DNA of 64,000 nucleotides from Diploptera punctata (Eukaryota > Arthropoda > Insecta > Blattodea > Blaberidae), in NCBI GenBank assembly GCA_030220185.1, contig JASPKZ010009955.1, positions 1 through 64,000 of the forward strand, written 5' to 3'. Shown one piece after another: positions 1 to 14,099 of the stretch. The position numbers and the translations under genes are program-made. Positions within the stretch are counted from its first letter, which is position 1. Each line of letters starts with the position of its first letter. The notes under the pieces were generated by a model that was not told where the DNA came from, did no database searches, and saw only the letters and a list, made by a program, of their open reading frames with translations.

Positions 1-3000
1 TTCATCCAACTTTATTCTCTTTTGATCTTCAAGATTATACATTTTATGGCCATTGCTGAAAATATAAACCATGGAGGACCCGGATAATTTTTTCATAGGT
101 TTTTTTGTCTTCTACTAGCCTTTAGGAATTAATCAGGTTTGTTTACTTAATCGTAGGTATAAATCTAAACATTGCTCGGATTGATTAATCGAACTTTATT
201 CCTTTTGGTCTTAGCAGATTATCATTTTAATGGCCAATTTGTAAATATACATGGAGGACCGGTAAAATTTGTCATAGGTTTTTGTCTTCTTCGAGCCTTT
301 TAGAGAATCACAGGTTTGTTTACAATTAATCGTAGTCCTAAATCTGAAACAACGATTGCTCGGATTGATTCAATCGACTTTTTCTCTTTTGTTCTTACAG
401 ATATACATTTTTATGCCAATGCTAAATATCCAACATGGATGACCGGGTAATTTGTCATAGGTTTTGTCTTCTACTACCAGCCTTTAGAGAATTAATCAGG
501 TTGTTCATTAATCGTAGTCTAAATCTGAAACATTGGCCTCGGATTCATTCAATCGAACTTTATTCTCTTTGGTCTTACGATTATACTTTTACAATGGCCA
601 ATTGCAAAATATCCAACCGGAGGAACCGGGTAATTTGTCATAGGTTTTGTCTTCTTCTAGCCTTTTAGAGAATCAATCAGGTTTGTTTACCTTAATCGGA
701 GGTCTATCTGAAACATTGCTCGATTGTCATCAATCCAACTTTATTCTCTTTTGTCTTTACAATAATATAACACATTAATATGGCCCATTGCTAAAATTCC
801 AACATGGAGGACCGGGTAATTTGTCATAGGTTTTTGGTTTCTACTAGCTTTAGAGAATTAATCAGGTGTGTTTTACATTAAATCGTAGTCTAAATCGCAA
901 CATTGCTCGGATTGATTCAATCGAACTTTAATTCTCTTTTGGGGCTTAACAAGATTATTAACATTTTATGGCCATTGCCTAAAATATAAACATGGAGGGG
1001 ACCGCTGGTAATTTGTCATAGGTTTTTGTCTTCTTCTACCTTTAGAGAATCAATCAGGTTTGTTTACTTTAAATCATGGTCTACATCTGAAACTTGCTCT
1101 GATTGATTCAATCGAATTTTATTCTCTTTTGGTCTTACAAGATTATACATTTGAGGCCAATTGCTAAAATTCCCACTGGAGGACCGGGAAATTTGTCATA
1201 GGTTTTTGTCTTCTCTCTTCTAGCCTTTAGAGAATCAATCAGGTTTTGTTTACATTTACCTTAGGTCTAATCTGAAACAATTGCCGATTGATCAATCCAA
1301 CTTTATTCTCTTTTGGTCTTACAAGGAATGTAATTTTTGGCCACTTGCTAAATAAATAAACATTGGCGAACCGGGTAAAATTTGTCATCGGTTTTTTCTT
1401 CTTCTAGCCGTTAGAGAATCAATCAGGTTTGTTTACATTAATCGTAGGTATAATCTGAAACAATTGCTCGATTGATTCATCGAACTTTAATTCTCTTTGG
1501 TCTTACAGATTATACATTTTATGGGAATGCTAAAATTAAACATGAGGACCGGTAGTTTGTCATAGGTTTTGTCTTCTCTGCCTTTAGAGAATCATCAGGT
1601 TTGTTTTCTTTAATCGTAGTCTAATCTGAAACATGCTCGGATTGATTCAAAATCGAACTTTATTCTCTTTTGGTCTTACAAGAATATACATTTTTGGCCA
1701 TTGCTAAAATATAAACAGGAGGACCGGGTAATTTTGTCATAGTTTTTGTCTCTTCTATTCTAGCCTTTAGAGAATCAACAGGTTTGTTTACATTAATCGT
1801 AGGTCTAAAAATCTAACACATTGCTCGGATTGATTCAATGAACTTTATTCTCTTTTGGTCTTTACAATTTATACATTTTATGGCCAATTGCTAAATATAA
1901 AATGGAGCCGGGTAATTTGGTCATAGGTTTTATCTTTCTACTAGCATTAGAGAGTTAATCCAGGTTGTTACATTAATCGTAGGTCTAAATCTGAAACATT
2001 GCTCGGATTGATTCAATCCAACTTTATTCTCTTGGTCTTAAAAGATTTATACCTTTATGGCCAATTGCTAAAATATAAACATGGAGGAACCGGGTAATTT
2101 GTCCATAGGTTTTGTCTTTCTACTAGCCTTTAGAGAATTAATCAGGTTTGATTACATTAATCGTAGGTCTAATCTGAAACATTGCTCGGATTGATTCAAT
2201 CGAACTTTATTCTCTTTTGGTCCGTACAAGATTATAATTTATGCCATTGGCTAAATATCCAACATGGAGGAACCGGTAATTTGTCATAAGTTTTGTCTTC
2301 TTCTCGCCTTTAGAGAATCAATCAGGTTTGTTTACATTATCGTATGTCTGAAATCGGAACACATTGCTCGGATTGATTCCAATCCACTTTATATTCTCTT
2401 TTGGTCTTACAAGAATATACATTTTATGCTGGCCAATTGCTAAAATCTCCCAACATGGAGGACCGGGTAATTTGTCATAGGTTTTGTCTTCCTACTAGCC
2501 TTTAGAGAATATCAGGTTTGTTACATTATAATCGTAGGTCTAAATCGAACATTGCTCGGATTTGATTCAATCGAACTTTATTTCCTCTTTTGGTCTTACA
2601 AGATTTACATTTTATGGCCAATTGCTAAAATATAAACATGGGGCGGCCCGTGAATTTTCATAAGGTTTTGTCTTCTTCTAGCCTTTAGAGAATCAATCAG
2701 TTGTTTACTTTAATCTAGGTCTAAATCTGAAACATTGCTTTGCTCGGATTGATTCCACCGAATTTTATTCTCTTTTTGTCTTACAAGATTATAACATTTT
2801 ATGGCCAATTGCTAAAATATCCAAAACATGGAGGACCGGGGTAATTTGTCATAAGGGTTTGTCTTTCTTCTAGCCTTTAGAGAATCAATCAGGTTTGTTA
2901 CATTAAAAAAAACCGTAGGTCTAAATCTGAAACATTGGCCAGGATTGACTTCAATCCAACTTTATTCCTCTTTTGGTCTTACAAAATGTACCTTTTATGG

Positions 3001-6000
3001 CCAATTGCTAAAATATAAACAGGAGGACCGGGTAATTTGTCAGAGGTTTTGTCTTCTACTTCCTAGCCTTTGAGAATCAATCAGTTTGTTTTACATTACA
3101 ATCGAGGTATAAATCTGAAACATTTGCTCGGATTGATTCAATCGAAACCTTTATTCTCTTTGTCTTCAATATTATACTTTATGGCGAATTGCTGAATATT
3201 AACATGGAGGACCGGTAGTTTGTCATAGGTTTTGTCTTCTTCTATCCTTAGAGAATCAATCAGGTTGTTTACTTTAATCGTAATCTAAATCTGAAACCTT
3301 TGCTCGGATTATTCAATCGAACTGTAATTCTCTTTTGGTCTTACAAGAATAGACATTTTATGGCCAATTGCTAAAATATAAACATGGAGGACCGGGTAAT
3401 TTGTCATAGGTTTTGTCTTCTTCTAGCCTTTAGAGAATCAATCAGGTTTGTTTACATTAATCGTAGGTCTAAATCTGAAACATTGCTCGGATTGATTCAA
3501 TCCAACTTTATTCTCTTTTGATCTTACAAGATTATACATTTTATGGCCAATTGCTGAAATATAAACATGGAGGACCGGATAATTTGTCATAGGTTTTGTC
3601 TTCTACTAGCCTTTAGAGAATTAATCAGGTTTGTTTACATTAATCGTAGGTATAAATCTGAAACATTGCTCGGATTGATTCAATCGAACTTTATTCTCTT
3701 TTGGTCTTACAAGATTATACATTTTATGGCCAATTGTTAAAATATAAACATGGAGGACCGGGTAATTTGTCATAGGTTTTGTCTTCTTCTAGCCTTTAGA
3801 GAATCAATCAGGTTTGTTTACATTAATCGTAGGTCTAAATCTGAAACATTGCTCGGATTGATTCAATCGAACATTATTCTCTTTTGTTCTTACAAGAATA
3901 TACATTTTATGGCCAATTGCTAAAATATCCAACATGGAGGACCGGGTAATTTGTCATAGGTTTTGTCTTCTACTAGCCTTTAGAGAATTAATCAGGTTTG
4001 ATTACATTAATCGTAGGCGTCTAAAATCTGCAAACATTGCTAGGATTCATTCAATCGACATTTTATTCTCTTTTGGTCTTACAAGATTATACATTTTATG
4101 GCCAATTGCTAAAATAATCCAACATGGAGGACCGGTAATTGTCTAGGTTTTGTCTTCTTCTAGCCTTTAGAGAATCAATCAGGTTGGTTTACATAATCGT
4201 AGGTCTAAATCTGAAACATTGCTCGGATTGATTCAATCCAACTTATTCTCTTTTGGCCTTACCAAGATTATACATTATATGGCCAATTGCTAAAATATCC
4301 AACATGGAGGAACCGGGTAATTTGTCATAGGTTTGTCTTCTACTAGCCTTTAAGAATTAAATCAGGTTTGTTTACATTAATCGTAGGTCTAAATCGAAAC
4401 ATTGCTCGGATTGATTCAATCGAACTTTATTCTCTTTTTGGTCTTACAAGATTATACATTTTTATGGCCAATTGCTAAAATATAAACATGGAGGGACCGG
4501 GTAATTTGTCATAGGTTTTGTCTTCTTCTAGCCTTTAGAGAGATCAATCAGGTTTGTTTTTCTTTAATCATAGGTCTAAATCTGAAACATTGCTCGGATT
4601 GATTCAATCGAATTTTATTCTCTTTTGGTCTTACAAGATTATACATTTTATGGCCAATTGCTAAAATATCCAACATGGAGGACCGGGTAATTTGTCATAG
4701 GTTTTGTCTTCTTCTAGCCTTTAGAGAATCAATCAGGTTTGTTTACATTAACCGTAGGTCTAAATCTGAAACATTGCCCGGATTGATTCAATCCAACTTT
4801 ATTCTCTTTTGGTCTTACAAGAATGTACATTTTATGGCCAATTGCTAAAATATAAACTGGAGGACCGGGTAATTTGTCATAGGTTTTTTTGTCTTCTTCT
4901 AGCCTTTAGAGAATCAATCAGGTTTGTTTACATTAATCGTAGGTATAAATCTGAAACATTGCTCGGATGATTCAATCGAACTTTTATTCTCTTTTGGTCT
5001 TACAAGATTATACATTTTATGGCGAATTGCTAAAATATAAACATGGAGGACCGGGTAGTTTGGTCATAGGTTTTGTCTTCTTCTAGCCTTTAGAGAATCA
5101 ATCAGGTTTGTTTACTTTAATCGTAAGTCTAAATCTGAACATTGCTGGATTGATTCAATCGAACTTTATTCTCTTTTTGGTTTACAAGAATATACATTTA
5201 ATGGCCAATTGCTAAAATATAAACATGGAGGACCGGGTAATTTGTCATAGGTTTTGTCTTCTTCTAGCCTTTAGAGAATCAATCAGGTTTGTTTACATTA
5301 ATCGTAGGTCTAAATCTGAAACATTGCTCGGATTGATTCAATCGAACTTTATTCTCTTTTGGTCTTACAAGATTATACATTTTATGGCCAATTGCTAAAA
5401 TATAAACATGGAGGACCGGGTAATTTGTCATAGGTTTTATCTTCTACTAGCATTTAGAGAGTTAATCAGGTTTGTTTACATTAATCGTAGGTCTAAATCT
5501 GAAACATTGCTCGGATTGATTCAATCCAACTTTATTCTCTTTTGGTCTTAAAAGATTATACATTTTATGGCCAATTGCTAAAATATAAACATGGAGGACC
5601 GGGTAATTTGTCATAGGTTTTGTCTTCTACTAGCCTTTAGAGAATTAATCAGGTTTGATTACATTAATCGTAGGTCTAAATCTGAAACATTGCTCGGATT
5701 GATTCAATCGAACTTTATTCTCTTTTGGTCTTACAAGATTATACATTTTATGGCCAATTGCTAAAATATCCAACATGGAGGACCGGGTAATTTGTCATAG
5801 GTTTTGTCTTCTTCTAGCCTTTAGAGAATCAATCAGGTTTGTTTACATTAATCGTAGGTCTAAATCTGAAACATTGCTCGGATTGATTCAATCCAACTTT
5901 ATTCTCTTTTGGTCTTACAAGAATATACATTTTATGGCCAATTGCTAAAATATCCAACATGGAGGACCGGGTAATTTGTCATAGTTTGTCTTCTCTACTA

Positions 6001-9000
6001 GCCTTTAGAGAATTAATCAGGTTTGTTTACATTAATCGTAGGTCTAAATCGAAACATTGCTCGGATTGATTCAATCGAACTTTATTCTCTTTTGGTCTTA
6101 CAAGATTATACATTTTATGGCCAATTGCTAAAATATAAACATGGAGGACCGGGTAATTTGTCATAGGTTTTGTCTTCTTCTAGCCTTTAGAGAATCAATC
6201 AGGTTTGTTTACTTTAATCATAGGTCTAAATCTGAAACATTGCTCGGATTGATTCAAACGAATTTTATTCTCTTTTGGTCTTACAAGATTATACATTTTA
6301 TGGCCAATTGCTAAAATATCCAACATGGAGGACCGGGTAATTTGTCATAGGTTTTGTCTTCTTCTAGCCTTTAGAGAATCAATCAGGTTTGTTTACATTA
6401 ACCGTAGGTCTAAATCTGAAACATTGCCAGGATTGATTCAATCCAACTTTATTCTCTTTTGGTCTTACAAAATGTACATTTTATGGCCAATTGCTAAAAT
6501 ATAAACATGGAGGACCGGGTAATTTGTCATAGGTTTTGTCTTCTTCTAGCCTTTAGAGAATCAATCAGGTTTGTTTACATTAATCGTAGGTATAAATCTG
6601 AAACATTGCTCGGATTGATTCAATCGAACTTTATTCTCTTTTGGTCTTACAAGATTATACATTTTATGGCGAATTGCTAAAATATAAACATGGAGGACCG
6701 GGTAGTTTGTCATAGGTTTTGTCTTCTTCTAGCCTTTAGAGAATCAATCAGGTTTGTTTACTTTAATCGTAAGTCTAAATCTGAAACATTGCTCGGATTG
6801 ATTCAATCGAACTTTATTCTCTTTTGGTCTTACAAGAATATACATTTTATGGCCAATTGCTAAAATATAAACATGGAGGACCGGGTAATTTGTCATAGGT
6901 TTTGTCTTCTTCTAGCCTTTAGAGAATCAATCAGGTTTGTTTACATTAATCGTAGGTCTAAATCTGAAACATTGCTCGGATTGATTCAATCGAACTTTAT
7001 TCTCTTTTGGTCTTACAAGATTATACATTTTATGGCCAATTGCTAAAATATAAACATGGAGGACCGGGTAATTTGTCATAGGTTTTGTCTTCTACTAGCA
7101 TTTAGAGAATTAATCAGGTTTGTTTACATTAATCGTAGGTCAAAATCTGAAACATTGCTCGGATTGATTCAATCCAACTTTATTCTCTTTTGGTCTTACA
7201 AGATTATACATTTTATGGCCAATTGCTAAAATACGAACATGGAGGACCGGGTAATTTGTCATAGGTTTTGTCTTCTTCTAGCCTTTAGAGAATCAATCAG
7301 GTTTGTTTACTTTAATCGTAGGTCTAAATCTGAAACATTGCTCGGATTGATTCAATCGAATTTTATTCTCTTTTGGTCTTACAAGAATATACATTTTATG
7401 GCCAATTGCTAAAATATCCAACATGGAGGACCGGGTAATTTGTCATAGGTTTTGTCTTCTTCTAGCCTTTAGAGAATCAATCAGGTTTGTTTACATTAAT
7501 CGTAGGTCTAAATCTGAAACATTGCTCGGATTGATTCAATCCAACTTTATTCTCTTTTGGTCTTACAAGAATATACATTTTATGGCCAATTGCTAAAATA
7601 TCCAACATGGAGGACCGGGTAATTTGTCATAGGTTTTGTCTTCTACTTGCCTTTAGAGAATTAATCAGGTTTGTTTACATTAATCGTAGGTCTAAATCGA
7701 AACATTGCTCGGATTGATTCAATCGAACTTTATTCTCTTTTGGTCTTACAAGATTATACATTTTATGGCCAATTGCCAAAATATAAACATGGAGGACCGG
7801 GTAATTTGTCATAGGTTTTGTCTTCTTCTAGCCTTTAGAGAATCAATCAGGTTTGTTTACTTTAATCATAGGTCTAAATCTGAAACATTGCTCGGATTGA
7901 TTCAATCGAATTTTATTCTCTTTTGGTCTTACAAGATTTTACATTTTATGGCCAATTGCTAAAATATCCAACATGGAGGACCGGGTAATTTGTCATAGGT
8001 TTTGTCTTCTTCTAGCCTTTAGAGAATCAATCAGGTTTGTTTACATTAACCGTAGGTCTAAATCTGAAACATTGCCCGGATTGATTCAATCCAACTTTAT
8101 TCTCTTTTGGTCTTACAAGAATGTACATTTTATGGCCAGTTGCTAAAATATAAACATGGAGGACCGGGTAATTTGTCATAGGTTTTGTCTTCTTCTAGCC
8201 TTTAGAGAATCAATCAGGTTTGTTTACATTAATCGTAGGTATAAATCTGAAACATTGCTCGGATTGATTCAATCGAAGTTTATTCTCTTTTGGTCTTACA
8301 AGATTATACATTTTATGGCCAATTGCTAAAATATAAACATGGAGGACCGGGTAGTTTGTCATAGTTTTTGTCTTCTTCTAGCCTTTAGAGAATCAATCAG
8401 GTTTGTTTACTTTAATCGTAAGTCTAAATCTGAAACATTGCTCGGATTGATTCAATCGAACTTTATTCTCTTTTGGTCTTACACGAATATACATTTTATG
8501 GCCAATTGCTAAAATATAAACATGGAGGACCGGGTAATTTGTCATAGGTTTTGTCTTCTTCTAGCCTTTAGAGAATCAATCAGGTTTGTTTACATTAATC
8601 GTAGGTCTAAATCTGAAACATTGCTCGGATTGATTCAATCGAATTTTATTCTCTTTTGGTCTTACAAGATTATACATTTTATGGCCAATTGCTAAAATAT
8701 AAACATGGAGGACCGGGTAATTTTCATAGGTTTTATCTTCTTCTAGCCTTTAGAGAATCAGTCAGGTTTGTTTACTTTAATCGTAGGTCTAAATCTGAAA
8801 CATTGCTCGGATTGATTCAAACGAACTTTATTCTCTTTTGGTCTTACAAGATTATACATTTTATGGCCAATTGCTAAAATATCCAACATGGAGGACCGGG
8901 TAATTTGTCATAGGTTTTGTCTTCTTCTAGCCTTTAGAGAATCAATCAGGTTTGTTTACATTAATCGTAGGTCTAAATTTGAAACATTGCCCGGATTGAT

Positions 9001-12000
9001 TCAATCCAACTTTATTCTCTTTTGGTCTTACAAGAATATACATTTTATGGCCAATTGCTAAAATATAAACATGGAGGACCGGGTAATTTGTCATAGGTTT
9101 TGTCTTCTTCTAGCCTTTAGAGAATCAATCAGGTTTGTTTACATTAATCGTAGGTCTAAATCTGAAACATAGCTCGGATTGATTCAATCAAACTTTATTC
9201 TCTTTTGGTCTTACAAGATTATACATTTTATGGCCAATTGCTAAAATATAAACATGGAGGACCGGGTAGTTTGTCATAGGTTTTGTCTTCTTCTAGCCTT
9301 TAGAGAATCAATCAGGTTTGTTTACTTTAATCGTAAGTCTAAATCTGAAACATTGCTCGGATTGATTCAATCGAACTTTATTCTCTTTTCGTCTTACAAG
9401 AATATACATTTTATGGCCAATTGCTAAAATATAAACATGGAGGACCGGGTAATTTGTCATAGGTTTTGTCTTCTTTTAGCCTTTAGAGAATCAATCAGGT
9501 TTGTTTACATTAATCGTAGGTCTAAATCTGAAACATTGCTCGGATTGATTCAATCGAATTTTATTCTCTTTTGGCCTTACAAGAATATACATTTTATGGC
9601 CAATTGCTAAAATTTAAACATGGAGGACCGGGTAATTTGTCATAGGTTTTGTCTTCTTCTAGCCTTTAGAGAATCAATCAGGTTTGTTTACATTAATCGT
9701 AGGTCTAAATCTGAAACATTGCCCGGATTGATTCAATCGAACTTTATTCTCTTTTGGTCTTACAAGATTATACATTTTATGGCCAATTGCTAAAATATAA
9801 ACATGGAGGACCGGGTAATTTGTCATAGGTTTTGTCTTCTTCTAGACTTTAGAGAATCAATCAGGTTTGTTTACATTAATCGTAGGTCTAAATCTGAAAC
9901 ATTGCTCGGATTGATTCAATCGATCTTTATTCTCTTTTCGTCTTACAAGAATATACATTTTATGGCCAATTGCTAAAATATAAACATGGAGGACCGGGTA
10001 ATTTGTCATAGGTTTTGTCTTCTTCTAGCCTTTAGAGAATCAATCAGGTTTGTTTACATTAATCGTAGGTCTAAATCTGAAACATTGCCCGGATTGATTC
10101 AATCGAACTTTATTCTCTTTTGGTCTTACAAGATTATACATTTTATGGCCAATTGCTAAAATATAAACATGGAGGTCCGGGTAATTTGTCATAGGTTTTG
10201 TATTCTTCTAGCCTTTAGAGAATCAATCAGGTTTGTTTACATTAATCGTAGGTCTAAATCTGAAACATTGCTCGGATTGATTCAATCGAACTTTATTCTC
10301 TTTTGGTCTTACAAGATTATACATTTTATGGCCAATTGCTAAAATATAAACATGGAGGACCGGGTAATTTGTCATAGGTTTTGTCTTCTTCTAGCCTTTA
10401 GAGAATCAATCAGGTTTGTTTACATTAATCGTAGGTCTAAATCTGAAACATTGCACGGATTGATTCAATCGAACTTTATTCTCTTTTGGTCTTACAAGAT
10501 TATACATTTTATGGCCAATTGCTAAAATATAAACATGGAGGACCGGGTAATTTGTCATAGGTTTTGTCTTCTACTAGCCTTTAGATAATTAATCAGGTTT
10601 GTTTACATTAATCGTAGGTCTAAATCTGAAACATTGCTCGGATTGATTCAATCCAACTTTATTCTCTTTTGGTCTTACAAGATTATACATTTTATGGCCA
10701 ATTGCTAAAATATAAACATGGAGGACCGGGTAATTTGTCATAGGTTTTGTCTTCTACTAGCCTTTAGATAGTTAATCAGGTTTGTTTACATTAATCGTAG
10801 GTCTAAATCTGAAACATTGCTCGGATTGATTCAATCGAACTTTATTCTCTTTTGGCCTTACAAGATTATACATTTTATGGCCAATTGCTAAAATATAAAC
10901 ATGGAGGACCGGGTAATTTGTCATAGGTTTTGTCTTCTTCTAGCCTTTAGAGAAACAATCAGGTTTGTTTACATTAATCGTAGGTCTAAATCTGAAACAT
11001 TGCTCGGATTGATTCAATCGAACTTTATTCTCTTTTGGTCTTACAAGATTATACATTTTATGGCCAATTGCTAAAATATAAACATGGAAGACCGGGTAAT
11101 TTGTCATAGGTTTTGTCTTCTTCTAGCCTTTAGAGAATCAATCAGGTTTGTTTACATTAATCGTAGGTCTAAATCAGCAACATTGCCCGGATTGATTCAA
11201 TCGAACTTTATTCTCTTTTGGTCTTACAAGATTATACATTTTATGGCCAATTGCTAAAATATAAACATGGAGGACCGGGTAATTTGTCATAGGTTTTGTC
11301 TTCTTCTAGCCTTTAGAGAATCAATCAGGTTTGTTTACATTAATCGTAGGTATAAATCTGAAACATTGCTCGGATTGATTCAATCGAACTTTATTCTCTT
11401 TTGGTCTTACAAGATTATACATTTTATGGCGAATTGCTAAAATATAAACATGGAGGACCGGGTAGTTTGTCATAGGTTTTGTCTTCTTCTAGCCTTTAGA
11501 GAATCAATCAGGTTTGTTTACTTTAATCGTAAGTCTAAATCTGAAACATTGCTCGGATTGATTCAATCGAACTTTATTCTCTTTTGGTCTTACAAGAATA
11601 TACATTTTATGGCCAATTGCTAAAACATAAACATGGAGGACCGGGTAATTTGTCATAGGTTTTGTCTTCTTCTAGCCTTTAGAGAATCAATCAGGTTTGT
11701 TTACATTAATCGTAGGTCTAAATCTGAAACATTGCCCGGATTGATTCAATCGAACTTTATTCTCTTTTCGTCTTACAAGAATATACATTTTATGGCCAAT
11801 TGCTAAAATATAAACATGGAGGACCGGGTAATTTGTCATAGGTTTTGTCTTCTTCTAGCCTTTAGAGAATCAATCAGGTTTGTTTACATTAATCGTAGGT
11901 CTAAATCTGAAACATTGCTCGGATTGATTCAATCCAACTTTATTCTCTTTTGGACTTACAAGATTATACATTTTATGGCTAATTGCTAAAATATAAAGAT

Positions 12001-12440
12001 GGAGGACCGGGTAGTTTGTCATAGGTTTTGTCTTCTTCTAGCCTTTAGAGAATCAATCAGGTTTGTTTACTTTAATCGTAAGTCTAAATCTGAAACATTG
12101 CTCGGTTTGATTCAATCGAACTTTATTTTCGCTTTGTGGTCTTACAAGACCATACATTTTATGGCCAGATTTCTAAAATATAAACATTGAGGACCTGGTA
12201 ATTTGTCATAGGTTTTTGTGCTTCGTTCCTGTCTCTAACCTTTAGAATCATATCAGTGTTTGTTTACATTAATCGTAGGTCTAAATCTGAAACCGTTGCT
12301 CGGATTGATTCAATCGAACTTTAATTCTCTTCTTTGGGCTTACAAGAATATACATTTTATTGGCCAATTGCTAAAATATAAACATGGAGGACCGGTGTGG
12401 TGTGGTGTCATAGGTTTTGTCCCTTCCTTCTAGCCTTTGA
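1..12440. repeat. 183-bp satellite array with higher-order structure
   Basis: Direct reading shows a tandem AT-rich monomer. Successive CATGGAGGACC anchors lie 183 bp apart (for example 5,224, 5,407, 5,590), giving roughly 67 monomers. Marker variants such as GGGTAGTTTGTC (in place of GGGTAATTTGTC) recur about every 9 or 10 monomers (near 1,552, 3,215, 5,056, 6,702, 8,351), so a higher-order unit overlies the monomer. Each monomer contains the dyad GATTGATTCAATC. Monomers at 1-3,350 and some at 4,000-5,200 carry many one-base indels; those from 5,200 to 12,000 are very uniform; the right edge (12,100-12,440) is diverged. The short open frames inside the array are by-products of the repeat, with no sign of selection for coding. 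A centromeric or heterochromatic role is possible but not shown. Confidence 0.97.
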
Positions 12441-14099
12441 TAGAATCAATACTGAGCTATAAGACTGCAGCTGCTGAGCTTTTTGGTTCTCTTCGAATAA
12501 AAACAGCAGTAACAAAATAGTAAATATAAAAATGAATATTAATAATTATTTATTTTCAGGTTTACAATAAATATACAAATGTTTTGTAAATATAACCAAA
12601 ATTAAGAAGTATTTTTTTATTCAGTATTCACTATTTTTTTTAAAGACCAGTTGAATTTTTAAATTAATATTTTAATATTTTAACTAATCTTTGATTTATT
12701 CGAGAAAAAACACTGAAAATCACATTGTCTGAGGTCTGTAAATATCAGTAGCAAGAAAAAAGTATTGTTCATATGCACTTTCAGTTATAACTTTACGAAT
12801 GCTCGTCAAGATTTGCTGGATATTATGTTTCTAACAACGTGCTGAAAATATATTTAAGAAAGAATAGGTTACAGTGATTTGTTACATTTTGTACTTGACA
12901 TACAGAAAACTTTACATTAGAACAAATCAGAAAGATTTAAACTGTGTTCTTATGCATATTTTAATAAGTTATTGTATTAAAGCAATATACGACTTATGAG
13001 TAAATATTGGTTATATTAAAAGAAATAAGAATTAAAATATGAACTTTACCTATACATGTATCCTCTTGCCGTACATATCCTCACACTAAAGTCGAAAAAA
13101 TCTGCTGCCTCCATAACAACACTGAAATCGCGCCTCACTGTGCCTGTTATTGAGCAGTTCAATGAAAACATCACACCAAGGAATATCTTTTAAATGTTAT
13201 ATCTAATTATGTTCACAGTAATTAGTTTTAAAGAGAGGAGAGTATAAATAACAAATATTGACTTTACATTTATGTTTATGTCCGCGCGGCCATGAACCTA
13301 CGGGTTCGATAGTGCCAGTGAGTTAGGCTGGTAGTATAATATTTGCATAGTCCAGATAATGTCGATTCTCACGGGTTACATTTTGGTCCTATCATGTTTA
13401 ATATTATAATTTGTCGTTTTTAAATAATCATATTTAAACTTGAAGTGTCTTCTTCAAACTGATATTTTTTAAATCTGTATTTGATTAATATTTTATAATA
13501 AGTGGGAAAATAATATATAAGTAGTAAACACTGATAATAAAAATGTCAGATAGTCACAGCCATTTAAATAGCAAATATCTAATGTAATATTTCCTTCCGA
13601 GTTTTTTTCATTACATCTTAATCTCCAGAAAATTTTAACTTACATAATACTCCAAATTCACAGCTAAAAGATATTATATATTAAATAGAACGGGATTTAT
13701 CTAAAGGTATATTGAAATTGTCACATATCTATTCGTGGAATTTCTCACCTGTCGCCGACGTGGCTACACTTGTATATGGTTCCGCTAATGCAGCCGCCCA
13801 GTGCACAGTGTTCCAAAATGTAAAATAACCGGCAAAATAAAAAAAAAACTTATTATTAGAGGGAAAAGAATGAACAGTTTTCTAGGAAATTAGATGACTT
13901 AACAATCTGCCAAAGAATTAACCTTTATACTAATTATTAGATCTAATTATTTGGCCGTTAAATTAAGCGTTATAAAAGCAGATTTTTTATTAAACATTTT
14001 GGTCAATTTATTAAAATTTATCTAATAATTATTTTAATGCCACTCACTTCGCATATTTGTGTTAAACAGACTTATGCATTAATACTATATAACACAGCC
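12441..14099. repeat. R1 composite repeat, AT-rich flank, copy 1
   Basis: No gene is visible. The sequence aligns by eye, with many substitutions and small indels, to 36,790-40,010. Shared landmarks include 'actgagct.taag', 'tttgctggatattatgttt', 'ttacagtgatttgtt' and 'gccgacgtggcta'. It directly abuts the last satellite monomer, just as the second copy abuts its single monomer. It lacks the mariner found in copy 2 and carries a LINE stub that copy 2 lacks. I do not recognise the family; a large non-autonomous transposon or a segmental duplication would both fit. Confidence 0.85.
13276..13333 (+). mobile_element. Extremely 5'-truncated LINE-A 3' end (about 58 bp)
   Basis: This matches the terminal segment found at the 3' ends of LINE-A copies at 30.4 and 61.7 kb (a short coding end reading about AMNLRV, then GTGCCAGTGAGTTAG). 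The paralogous R1 copy near 37.7 kb has no such sequence at the matching place, which supports a separate insertion truncated to its last few dozen bases. Confidence 0.75.

Noticed and set aside
435..12190. Short open frames of 60-85 codons repeated through the satellite
   Set aside because: They follow the monomer period, differ only by the indels of each monomer, and have no independent coding signal.
1..12440. CRISPR-like array
   Set aside because: The whole 183-bp unit repeats with no unique spacers, and the context is eukaryotic.
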